Of a stretch of DNA of 64,000 bases, positions 11,601-22,454 are shown piece by piece. Every line of letters begins with the position of its first letter. Position 1 is the first letter of the stretch. The notes under the pieces were generated by a model, which was given only the letters and a program-made list of their open reading frames with translations, did no database searches and was not told the origin of the DNA. Made by a program: the position numbers and the translations under genes. This stretch comes from Isoetes taiwanensis (lineage: Eukaryota; Streptophyta; Lycopodiopsida; Isoetales; Isoetaceae), in the NCBI GenBank assembly GCA_021234155.1, contig JAJEKV010000031.1, positions 13,945,748 through 14,009,747 of the forward strand, in the 5' to 3' direction.

Positions 11601-13523
11601 TCTGTTTGGCAGAACTTTTTTTAGCTACCAACACATTTGCTTTGCTCATGCATAAGGCGTAAATGGAAAAGGACATCCGAATAGTGAGCATGAAATATCA
11701 TGAATATTTATTAGCTCTTTTTGTGCCCCAAAACCAAAAAAAAAAAACAAACCAAAACCACCAAAACTCAATTGATGTCTTTTCTCTGTAGTTAGGAATC
11801 CTAATGAAACGTTTTCACATTGTCATGATCATTGGTTTAGTTCAGAAGCTACACGCAGCAGAGCAAGGCATCTATCTGAACAAATTGGAGCATGTCATTT
11901 GGATGTAAAAATTGATACAGTGGTTTCTGCACTTGTATCATTATTTGTTTCAATAACAGGCAAATGTCTCCGCTACAAGGTAGAGTTATCTACTTAGTTG
12001 ACGAATTGTGATGGGTCATTTGAACTTTTGATCATTATGTCAGTTGTCTTTAAAGACGTAATTTCTCTTGGCATGCTGCGTGATGAACTAATTATTAAAC
12101 AGTCAATGTTAATCCATCACTGTCATCCTCTTCCTGATATACTTTTATACCTGTACTTTATGCAGTCCTATGCCAGAATAAATTGATGTATTTCCTTTCC
12201 TGTAACAGGTTGATGGAGGGACAGTGGCAGAAAATTTGGCACTGCAAAACTTACAAGCACGTGTCCGCATGGTGATTACTTATATGTTAGCCTCCCTCCT
12301 TCCGTGGGTCAGGAGCAAGCCTGGGTTCTTTCTTGTCTTAGGTGCTGCCAATGTAGATGAGGGCCTACGTGGATATCTGACAAAGGTTAGTTTCTTGAAC
12401 TATTGAAATATACTTTAAAAATTACTGCTCTTTTTAATGGTTCTTCAGTTATGTAAGCATTGGTTCTGAATAAACTGTATTCTTGTTGTCGGTAGTATGA
12501 TTGCAGTTCAGCAGATATAAACCCAATTGGTGGCATTAGCAAGCAGGATTTACGGTCTTTTTTGCGCTGGGGTGCTAATCACCTGGGCTACTCGTCCTTG
12601 GCTGAAGTTGAAGCTGCTCCTCCAACTGCTGAGCTAGAACCAATAAGGGAGAATTATTCTCAGGCAATCCTGTTTAGATTCTTTGTATTCAATCTTTATG
12701 GTTATAAGCTTACCTCATCTTGTGTTGATCAGACTGATGAAGCAGACATGGGCATGACTTATGACGAACTTTCTATGTATGGACGCTTGCGAAAGGTCTT
12801 CCACTGCGGACCAGTTTCCATGTTCCAGGTGCAAAATGAAACTTGTGACCAGCTAAATTTGATGATTTAAATTGCCAGGTGATGCTTATATATGTTAGCC
12901 CTTCCAGCATCTCTGCCACCGCTGGAGTGGAAAATTGAAGCCAGCCGAAGTTGCCATGAAGGTCAAAGATTTCTTCCGTTACTATTCCATCAATCGGCAC
13001 AAAATGACAACTCTTACACCTTCTTACCATGCAGAGGTCTCTGTAAATTACATTTTCTGTTTTGTAATAGTTACTGTTCATAATAGCTAAAGATGTTGTA
13101 ATGTGTAATGACCACATAGGTTGTCTGCATGTCTTTGGGGATGTGCCATTAGACTCCTTTAGGCAATAGATGTCTATAAACATGTTATGAAAACTTTAAT
13201 GTCGATCAGCATGCTCTTTTAGTTTTTTCGTGTGCGTGACTCTCGTATTTTAACAGAAATCTTTGTTTACCTAACACATTTCTTTCTATTTATTTCAGAA
13301 TTATTCTCCGGAAGACAATCGTTTTGACCTGCGCCAATTTCTCTACAATACTCGATGGCCTTGGCAGTTTAAAAAGATAGATGAACTGGTCAAGTTAAAT
13401 GATGAACAAGGACACCAGCCACCCACAACATATGAGGCTACTAACGCGGAAGTTGCAAGTGCACATGCCTCTGGTTTGGGTGTTCCATCTGCTGCCTCAG
13501 CCAATCCTAACGTTGGGTACTAA
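8635..13523 (+). CDS. Glutamine-dependent NAD+ synthetase, 13 exons
   Basis: Makes NAD+ from nicotinic acid adenine dinucleotide, ATP and glutamine, the last step of cytosolic NAD synthesis. Exons read from conserved protein and splice sites: 8635-8828, 9703-10008, 10100-10323, 10451-10554, 10633-10770, 11029-11197, 11267-11402, 11841-11979, 12209-12385, 12496-12663, 12733-12828, 12908-13036, 13299-13523. They total 2205 nt with all phases consistent, giving 734 residues, close to the roughly 725 usual in plants. The N-terminal amidase (nitrilase fold) shows [31 protein letters not shown] and the cysteine in [11 protein letters not shown]. The synthetase domain has the P-loop [11 protein letters not shown], then [20 protein letters not shown] and a conserved tail [15 protein letters not shown]. 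The start is the first ATG with the conserved [10 protein letters not shown]. Intron 10 is GC-AG. No stop or frameshift was found, so it should be functional. Its plant ortholog is often called QNS. Confidence 0.93.
10851..11046 (+). repeat. Duplicated splice-acceptor region inside intron 5 of the NAD synthetase gene
   Basis: About 55 bp ending ...CATACAAAGGTTAATTATCA (10851-10909) resembles the true intron end and exon 6 start ...CATGTAAAGGTTAAGTACCA (10990-11040). The upstream copy offers a decoy acceptor with the exon starting at 10890. From it the frame stays open for about 50 codons, then meets TAA within GGTTAA. Use of the decoy would truncate the protein before the synthetase P-loop. 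Confidence 0.6.
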
Positions 13524-13910
13524 CGAACAAAAATTGCTGAAATTTCCAGCATTCTGCCTCCCATCCATCCAACCTCACTAATGAAGGCCTTTGTATGATA
13601 TGTAATTCCATTCTTCAACTTGTGCTCAATTTCCTATGACTGGGCATATTATAGATACTTGTGTATACTGACCACATTGATTTTGATACTCGCTGAATCT
13701 AGGTAAAACATGTCCCTTAGAACTTAAATTGAAGAGGAAAGGAAAATTTCGTATTAGAATTTGCCTAAGCGAGAATACCGAATAAGCAACAGCCAAAAGT
13801 ACTTGTACAAATACAAATATGCGGCTCAATCATATAAAAGTTGCCCAGAAAAAAAGGAGAGGCACAAAACCATCCAATGCCAAAATAGCGCCCCTTTTAG
13901 AGATTTACAT
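13524..13910. other. 3' flank of the NAD synthetase gene
   Basis: About 390 bp between the stop codon and the TSD of the Mutator-like element. It presumably holds the 3' UTR and poly(A) site. No unambiguous AATAAA is seen. Confidence 0.4.
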
Positions 13911-14178
13911 GGTATGTATTGAAGATAAAGTTACCCCGATTTTGGTGATTTCACGGCAGAGATATCCCTTCCGGCCGAATCACCAAAAATGTCATCGATC
14001 CGCTCTTGTGCAAGACGAACATGCATGCCTCGCATGCGTCGCATGCATTCATCAGAGCAGCAGTATACAATGTGTGGGAAAATTTGAATGGGGGGCTCAC
14101 CATAGGAACAATATCTAGCAACCCCATAAATGAAATAAGAAAATATGCAAATGTAAGAGAGAGGACAATGGCGATAAC

Positions 14179-14238
14179 TTCTCATCGGGATAAAAAAACC
14201 CCGCCCTTTCGGGGTTTCGATGAAAACCCTAATGAGAA
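14179..14238. repeat. Second hairpin cassette, flanked by TTCTCAT / ATGAGAA
   Basis: The core has ATAAAAAAACCCCGCCC, TTTCGGGGTTTCGATG and AAAACCCT, closely like the core at 2263-2313. The arms, however, are TTCTCAT (14179-14185) and ATGAGAA (14232-14238), unrelated to the other copy's CTTATTACTG / CAGTAATAAG. Both copies read in the same orientation. Confidence 0.6.
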
Positions 14239-14524
14239 ATGGTCACCAACGGCCTCGAGGATGCCTTGAAGAGTAAGGTAGGAAATTGGTGAAGCCCGCC
14301 AACGTGCGTCAATGCCATGGAATGTGTGAAACCTGAAAAAAAAAGAGAAATGCGTAGAAAGTACCTATTAAACGCGTTAATAAAATAAGTACAACATTGG
14401 CAGGCGAGCACCCCCTAGGAAAATAGTCCCCAGAAAGCAAAAACACCCATTAGACGTTAGGAACTGCAAACAAACATATATAGAAATAGAAAACATCATC
14501 GAGATGTGAAAAAAGAGAAATTTA

Positions 14525-14650
14525 CATCACCAACAGGTGGAGATCATCTAGCATCACCCAACGGATGGAAAAATATAGATAGCATCACCCAGTGGGTGGA
14601 AAATAATTGGCATCAGCCATCAGGTGGAAAAAGCATCACCCAACGGGTGG
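14525..14650 (+). repeat. Degenerate tandem array around ATCACCCAACGGGTGG
   Basis: Five units of roughly 22-30 bp with the theme CATCACCCAACGGRTGGAAA, each with internal dyad symmetry (CACCCAACGGGTG). It lies in the left arm of the Mutator-like element. No coding sense. Confidence 0.7.
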
Positions 14651-15006
14651 TCTGTACTGAGCAGAAACATATAAACAATAGACGAACTCAAAATAACATA
14701 TAAGAGTGGGTAGGGTGGGAAACAATGGACAAGGAAAGAGATGCTGCTGTGAGAAGACGCCGATAACGAGCCACGAGAAGGACGAGCACATATATAGCTG
14801 CTCGTCCCATCCCAGAATAACGATCCGAGGGCTCGGATCGATGCCATTCTGGGAAGGGACTCGCAAAGAACACAAAAACCGGCTGACTACCAGAGAACTT
14901 CCTTACCTACAAGCCCAGCTGATGGGAAACGTCTAAATGTCGAGCAACATCGCAAACCACATAGCGAGAGGAAGAGCATGATGATCGCCATTCGCCGTGA
15001 ACACGC

Positions 15007-16175
15007 TCAATACGTGGAACTCCCTGGGCAGTTATTGCAGATGGAAGAGGAAGATGGCCAACGACGATGCCTGCGACTATGTGCACGAACAACATCATGT
15101 ATGCCCTCGTACTGCCGCGAGCTGAAAACATCATGGATCAAACAACAAAGAGGTTCAAGGCTGGAGAATGATAAGATGTCTACGGTCACATGCAGAGGAC
15201 AAAAGGAAGGTCTAAATCCTATAAGAGGATAAAACTCCATGAGTCACCCATTGTTCAAGATAACTAAAGAATTGTGAGCAAACTGAAAAGACAAGGAACT
15301 CAACAGCTTCTATGAGTGATTAATGCCAATGCAATGAATCTGTTGTGGAAACTAGAACAATAAAATGAGTATAAAGGCACAATGCAAAACCAGAACGTGT
15401 CCAATATAAATCCATGCCATGAAAACTCAATGGACTGCCAAATGCATGACGCATAAAGCCAAATATAAAAATGCAAATGATGTAAAACCATAAAAAATAA
15501 CTTCAAGAACACGAAACAAACTATAATTTGCCAAATAGAACGTGCTGTCGACAAAAAATGCAATACAACCCATTTTGGAAATAAAATGAAAAAGTTAAAT
15601 AAAAAGGAAATGCCAGTGTTAAATGAAATATCATAAGGAAAATAATACCACATGCCCAAAGCCAGGACTAGATGCACCAATATGGATAATACTTTTAAAG
15701 AACAAGGAATGAGGTTGAGATAGAGGTTAAGGAAGATCAATAAGGGAAAAGAGATTGAAGTTACATTCAGATCACATCGCGGATCAAGAAAAGAGAGGCT
15801 GATGAGAAAAGAAAGAAGGTCGAAGTCTGAGACTGAAGTCAAAGGTGAGATTAAGGCCAAGGTAAAAGAGGCGATGGGGTCAAGTGCCGACGTCAAGGTG
15901 GAGTGCAAGGCTAGCCATGCGGCAGAATGAGAAAAAAGGAATAAGGGATTATACAATGATGACATATTGCTAGTAAGCTAGCCAGACCTATTGTCCGCAA
16001 AAACAAAATAAAATATGCCAAAACCCATGAATAGTGGAACTCCCCGGGTAGTTATTGCAGACGACCATACCTGCGACTATGTGCACGAACAATATCATGC
16101 AAGTCCTCGTATTGCCGCGAGTTGAAAACATCATGGATCAAACAACAAAGAGGTGCAAGGCAAGAGAATGATAAA
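15007..16175 (+). repeat. Diverged direct repeat of about 150 bp, copies about 1 kb apart
   Basis: The copy at about 15017-15174 and the copy at about 16036-16171 share GTGGAACTCCC, GTTATTGCAGA, GCGACTATGTGCACGAACAA, TACTGCCGCGAG-type and AACATCATGGATCAAACAAC blocks. Between them the plus strand is purine-rich. The long minus-strand frame at 15300-15965 looks like a compositional artefact (Leu/Ser/Phe-rich, no family). Nothing is recognised in 16342-17009. Confidence 0.65.
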
Positions 16176-17782
16176 CAACTATTGGCGCATGAGGAGGAAA
16201 AAATGGAAGGTCTACATCGAAGGTAAGGCGAAGGAGATAGAAGAGATGGAAGCCGAGAGTGCAAGGATAAGGTGGAAGGCAAGAAGATCAACCAAAAGAG
16301 GAAGACCGCCAGCGACCATGCCTGTGACAAGACAAAGTTAGACTCATGTCATGTGAAATGCCCGACCAGATATCGACAAAATATAGGCAAAACTAAACAA
16401 ATTGTATAAGCAGTATTTACAAAAAATGAGGGATGAGTTAAAGGTAGAGGTTGTAGACATATTAGCGCAAAGTCAAGAGAAAGATCAAGAAGAAAATGAG
16501 ATGGACATCAAATAGAAGTCCCAAGCAAAGAGGTTCATAAGGTCTGTGAAATGGTTTGGAATAAGAATAGGAGAGCGAAGGTGAATATTAAGGTAGCTAA
16601 GGTCCAGTTCAGGCTAGCATAGTAGAAATGGGTGGTGATGAAACAAATCGAAGACAAAAAGAACTAATCAAACTTGGATAGCAAAGCTAAATAGATATGG
16701 CAAGGAATGTGAATGGTTCATCAAAGTAGAGGTCGATCAAAAGGAGAACACATATAACACTTGAATAAAGTATAGTAAGCAATTGTCAAATACCCTGCCA
16801 ACTGAATCCAAATTGAACAATGAAAACCCAGTGACATATTCCTAGTAAAGCAGTCCATCAATGCTTGAAAAGCAACTGTCACAAGCAAGCCAATGTTATG
16901 GTATCCTGCTGGCAAGCCCAAACGAAAATGTTTTCAATATAAATCTATGTAACAAAAAGTCCATGTAGTGTTGAACGTTATATACTTCATATTCAAGTAA
17001 AACTAAATATAAAATGCAAAATTATCAAATGGGCGGGGAGGACGAAAATGTTTCTTGGCGCAGGTAGCGGCTAGGGCGGCAGGAGAAAAGGGAGGCCGCC
17101 CTCCTCTTCTCTCAATCCGGCACTGTTGCTGGCTCCTTGAGGAATTTCGAAATCCATAGGGCTAGTTGGAGATTCTTTCTGCCAATTTAGAAGATCTGCA
17201 CAAAGCAAGGCTGATGGTTCCTCTTTTTCTTGAAGTCTTTTTCAGGGAGGTTCTCTCAAAGGCTTACAGGTAATCCACTAACGTGGATCCTTTTGCTCTA
17301 ATGCATCAAATGCATTATATTTCCTTGCAAGCATGGAGGATCTTGGCAGATTTTTGTGATTTTTTTGCAATCCAAATCTTCTTGACTTTCAGCCAGTGGA
17401 ATAGGCCATATGGGCTCTTTCTCATGTGAATCAGGATCTTTGCGATTGAGTCGGCCTGAAAAGTTGCAGAGACTGCCTATTTTCAACTAATAGGAACACA
17501 CCGAAAGGATATATGTATCCATAAGGTGGAGCGAAATCATGTTTAGCTCTTGAGGAAAGAGACTTCTAGTTATTTGGTTTCTTGCAGTCTTATCTTATTC
17601 CAGGTTTTTTAAACAGCAGTTTGATTTCACTACAAGAGGATGGGGGGTATAGTGTCAACCCTTATGACAAGCCATAGGTCTAGTGTCAATTTTGTGTCGA
17701 CTGCTACTATCTTGACACAAAGTGCTTGTGTTGTGTCAAGTTTATGTCTAGTGCAATGGCATCCTTTTGTCAACTTTTTTGT

Positions 17783-18024
17783 CGCAATTTAAGTTGGTTA
17801 TTGCAACAACTTTTGAACAATATTATAACTAAGATGTAACAACCTTTTCTTAAGGCTTGTACAAAATGGTATCCAAAATTTTAACTATTATTTCAACTGA
17901 ATTGTGAGAAGCATTTGTCCAATTTAAGTGGGTTGTTGCAACAACTTTTAAACAACATTATAACTATGTCGCTACAATATTTTCTTTAAGACTTATAACA
18001 GAATGCCATCCAACTTTGTATCTA
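17783..18024 (+). repeat. Tandem repeat of about 140 bp in the CACTA left arm
   Basis: Two diverged units share TTGCAACAACTTTT.AACA, ATTATAACTA and ATCCAA...TTTAACTA-type blocks. It lies between the subterminal repeats and the LTR insertion at 18030. Confidence 0.65.
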
Positions 18025-18029
18025 GTATT

Positions 18030-19618
18030 TGTGACGTTCCACATATTTATACGCATATTTAAGTATAAATACATGACACGTCACTATGAATAATTAATGG
18101 CACATTAATTATTCATAAGCTAAGGTTAGCTATGTTAATAATTAAATTATAAAGGTGGAAACCTAACCCAAAACCCTAATTCGAATTTAGGGCTTATCCT
18201 AATATTAAAAAGGGCTAAAATACCAAATTAGTTAATTAATGACATGCCACTTGGCCCAAATCGATTGGGCAAGGCAGGGTTTCCATTTTGGACACCCAAA
18301 TTAGGGCTTTTGTGCCCCAATTCGAATTAGGAGCAGTTGGAGATGGGGGAGGAGGAGCAGCAGCCAGGCACCCTTCAGCAAATCAAGATGGAGCCATCCC
18401 AAGCCCGATTCGACGGTTAGTCTGTAGCTTAGTTGTGTTATCTGTAGGGTAGCGCCCCTGTTGGGCACTTGTTGTGTGTATTTCTTCTGTTTCTCTATGT
18501 TCTCTATGCTTTACCTGTAGGAACTAACCCTTGATTGCAAAGGTGAGTTCTCCTTATCTCTGATTCTGTACTTGCTCTTATGATGGATTGATAGTTCTTT
18601 GCATAGTATCTCTTGAAATGGGGGAATTAAAGGGGGGTAGAGACCTCCTCGAGCCATGTTTATTAGTATGCTCCTATGTAGATCCCTGTATTTCCCATTA
18701 TATGCAGCCTGTGCACAAGAGACCACCGAGTCGTGGATGCTATGGAATTGCTTAGCACCAGATAAGGGACGCAGTGGTGAAGTGGGGGTGGGGTCTTGCA
18801 CGAACATAAAAGGCTCCTGAGACTCCTACAAAGGGCTAGGGCCCGATAGCCCGGTCCACGTAGGGGCGGGTATGGGTCCGACACTCCACGGGTGTAGAGG
18901 TATGTGATCCGTATGGAGCATCTTGCACTTTGAGTAGATTTAGGGGTGAGTAAGCCTGCACGGATGCGGGGGTCGCTGATGCGGCACGTATTCTCTAGCT
19001 CACCCATGGAACCACTGTGATCCTGGAAGGGGACACTTCCCTTACCTGCCTCATCGGACGTGGCTTCATGAACCCTGGAGTAGGCTCGAAGGGTGATACC
19101 TTGAGTCTGCGTATCCGGAAGGCTATAGTGACGCCATAGCATGATTGGACTCATCTGCAAAGTGTGCACAGGAGGGGCGGATGGAGTGGACAACCCTAGC
19201 CGATGTTCTATGCCAGCCAACGCCATGCCAAGATTCGGTCTGCTGATCTCTTGAGACCTAGCCGTCAGTCGATCCTCACTGGAGTCTGAGCCGGGGTAGA
19301 ACCTGGGGTTTGGGGTGTTTTCCTTAGGATTAGATTCATATTCTTTGCCGTTAGTACTTGGATGGATGTGCCACCCTTCGTGGTGGTTATTTATATATGA
19401 TTTATGTTGTGTGCTAACATGTATTCACGCTTCCGCGACATAGGAGTCCCATTGAAGGCGTGGGCCGAATGACCCCTCTGTGTCCTTCACTCGAGCATCT
19501 TTCTATAGATGGCCCGAGTTAGACGGAGGGCCCTGCTCGTGGCGAGTTGGTTGCCATGGGAGGGGGAAGTCCCCGTATGTATACGCCCGAGTGTCGTATA
19601 TATTCAGGGAGCGTCACA
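18030..19618 (+). repeat. Solo LTR with 5-bp TSD
   Basis: A 1,589-bp LTR starting TGTGACGTTCC and ending GAGCGTCACA, flanked by GTATT at 18025-18029 and 19619-19623. Neither primer-binding site nor polypurine tract borders it; CACTA sequence resumes immediately on both sides. It is nearly identical to the LTR at 44045-45631, which is followed by the same GTATT plus CACTA sequence, so both derive from the same insertion event. Confidence 0.88.
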
Positions 19619-20652
19619 GTATTTCAACAAAATTGTGTTGTGTATTCATACATAAAATATAGTACTGCACCAAGGGATATTACTTGGTACGATTCAAGAA
19701 TGATTTGGATATCTAAGAACTAGTTAGATGAAGGAGAATAATAAATGGTAAGAAGTTGTATAATTGCTTTCAGATCTTCAATTGGCCTGATCGTATTAAA
19801 ATTCCAATATGGAGTGATCATCTAAAAGTGATTGATGCTTCAGGGACATTTCTTACTTATGGAAGTACTTTGTAATATTTTGAGTGTATAATATGAAGTA
19901 AAACACGTTCTTCAAAAAAAAATGGTGAACAATGTGAACAAAGGAGCAAACCTATTAGGAAGGCAAGATCCATCAAATATGAGATACTTAAATATACATA
20001 ACATATATCGAAACTCCAGGAACTACTCTTTATATGACGAATAAATGAATTCATGGAATTGCAAGAAGGTGCAAACAAATGCCAGTCCAATTTAGATTGC
20101 TCTTGTAGGCTGCATCTCAACGGATGGACGCTTCCCCTTGAACGATGATCCTGGAGGATGAGTAGCAAGAAGAGGAACCTCTAGTTTCTCAAGATTTACA
20201 AGGAATTAGCGATAGTTCCATAATTTAGAGACGACAAATTTGGAAAGACAACACTCAATATCAAATGATCTAAACCATAGTAGTAATTGCAATAAGATTA
20301 TAATGTTGATTATTCATATGTGAACACATCAATTTGTTCACCTATATCATGCTCAATGTCATCTATCTCATCGTCACCTAGATGTAAACGAAGAACCAAA
20401 CCTCTAATTGCTTCAGAACGATCATGTGCATGTCCAATAATTCTTCGTCTTCAGTGTAATCCTCATCATGAACATGAACATGGATTGGCGAATTAAATGG
20501 AGATCGGAGCACATAATTAAACTTCTTTATCAACCTCCTCTCTTCGTGAAAGGTGCTAATGGCGATTCGAAAGAAACATGTTCATCCATATGATCCTCAT
20601 GCAAATTACTTTCGAGATAACCTTCTCCTAAATATGCACCCTCCTCTTCAAT

Positions 20653-20772
20653 GTCTTCTCCTTCTCCTTCTCCTTCTCCTTCTCATTCTCATTCTCATTC
20701 TCCTTCTCCTTCTCCTTCTCCTTCTCCTTCTCCTTCTCCTTCTCCTTCTCCTTCTCCTTCTCCTTCTCCTTC
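20653..20772 (+). repeat. (CTTCTC)n microsatellite, long allele
   Basis: About 19 hexanucleotide units, with a CTCATT interruption, inside the CACTA transposase-related gene. On the minus strand it would encode alternating Gly-Glu. The duplicate copy at 46668-46735 has only about 11 units. Confidence 0.9.
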
Positions 20773-22339
20773 GTCATGCAATAATATGTCATCATCATTA
20801 TTAGTGATGTCTAAAACAGCCTCTTGGTGGCCACCACCACCACCACCACCATCAACATCATCAGCATCAGCAGATAAAGCAATTATACTCGAGCTCTTGG
20901 TTGACAATGTACGACAATCCACCAGTTTGTGTCATTAGGATTCTCAAGGATAAATATCTGCTCAACCTGACTTGGAAACACGAAAGGTTCTTTCATTTCA
21001 GCCAATACCTTTGAAGAATCCACTTCTATAAATCCAGATGGATGAGTCCTAACTGTCTTGCCACGACCTCTATATACAACTTTGAACCATCGTGCCTTCA
21101 AGACATTGATATGAAATCTGCGATAATCCAACTCAATAATGTCTGTCAGGATTCCCACATAATCCAGGTTACTCTCCAGAAGGTTGCGATCCCTGTTACT
21201 AGATTGACTTTTTTGTTCAAATTCTGCTCTGATCCCTGAATCAAATGTAACCCTACACTTATCAACGTTGTTAATGCGAAGATGCTGTCCATATGCCCAC
21301 ATTGAAGTATAGAATCGCGCCTAAAACCAAATTATGATAGTTATGAGTAATACAGTATAAAGAGAATGAAATTTAGGACCAGAGATTTATAATTTTTTAC
21401 CTTCTTGCTACAACCAAGGGCAAGCTCATAATCATCATCTGGAATACCTTGGCCACGATCTTTAGCTTCGTCCATACGAGCCAACAACCATGCATTATCC
21501 ATAACATCTAGTAAACTAGATTGTCCCATTGATCGTCCCGTTGACCTTCTATATGCATCCTCCTTAGCAATTTCATATATGTCCCTCCATGGTTGCAAAC
21601 TTGCAGTATTATTAAGGACAAATGTGCTTATAGCAATAAGCATGTCATCACTCAAACTCCGTTCTACTCCATTGCCTTGTAATACTTCTGATGTAATCTC
21701 TTTGAGTTCTTCTTTTTCCCACAATTTAGGAGCATCTGGATGGCATGAGATAGTGGCATCATTTAGATAAAATAATGTTTCTTGGACAAGATGGCCTTCA
21801 GCCATGCAACCCTCCGCTTTTGCCATTTGACGACAAAAAAAGTTTTGAGCACCTTCATGTAGCGCTCTAGAAAGAACATCCATCTGTCACGGGCAGTCCT
21901 CGCCAACCTTATCTCATTTGGAATATGCATCAAGAGATGTACCTATGTATGTAAGCACCTTGTTAATTAGCGATAACTCGCTAGAAATAAAATTGAACTT
22001 CGTGTTGCTACGTACTATTGCATAACATTTCTTTAGTAGTACCTGGAGGTCAAGAAAACTAGTGGGAAATTCCTTTTCAATGTCACAAAGTAGTATAATC
22101 ACTTCCTCCTCCACTTTTGATATCTCGGCCACTTCAATTTCTTTGGAGGAGACCCACCTTGCAAATTTACCCAATCGAAATATAATACTCCTTACTTGTG
22201 GAGTCAAGAAGTCGCCTATCACACATGGAAGTATATGCTGCAAAGTCCACGAAGTATCATTGCATGCTGCAATACAATTTATTCCAAGAAATGAAAGCAC
22301 AAGAACCAAAGTATACCTGAAGAAACTTATGCCAATCAT
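20695..22339 (-). pseudogene. CACTA TNP2-type protein fragment, copy 1 (DUF4218 + DUF4216 regions)
   Basis: Minus-strand segments run from 22339 downward. The first (22339-21914) contains LQHILPCVIGDFLTPQVRS then VEEEVIILLCDIEKEFPTSF, matching the DUF4218 style seen downstream of CACTA transposases. The next (21883-21341) continues with AEGHLVQETLFYLND. The last (21302-20883) has a DUF4216-like NLDYVGILTDIIELDYRRF, FKVVYRGRG and PFVFPSQVEQIFILENP. Introns or frameshifts separate them, and the N-terminal catalytic part is absent. At the low end it runs into the Gly-Glu microsatellite. The duplicate at 46688-48300 preserves a better DUF4218 C-terminus (RWMFFLERYMKVLKNFVRQ). Function of these domains is unknown. 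I see no sign of an intact autonomous transposase. Confidence 0.7.
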
Positions 22340-22454
22340 GTGTCTTTAATCCAGCGAGGCTACCTTTTTTAGTAAATGCCTCACAATTTCTATATTGGTG
22401 TATGACATCACTGCTAGTTGATGTCAATACATTGTTTGGGTATTGATGGCTAAC

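Noticed and set aside
15300-15965. Minus-strand open frame of 221 codons
   Set aside because: Leu/Ser/Phe-rich with no domain. It is the complement of a purine-rich plus strand inside a transposon arm, and there is no start context, intron pattern or family match.
18165-18185. Telomere-like AACCCTAA words
   Set aside because: Only isolated words, no tandem CCCTAAA array. They recur because the LTR is repeated.
20553-20938. Plus-strand frames with poly-Leu and Ser-Pro repeats
   Set aside because: They are translations of the CTTCTC microsatellite. The real coding sense (CACTA protein) is on the minus strand.
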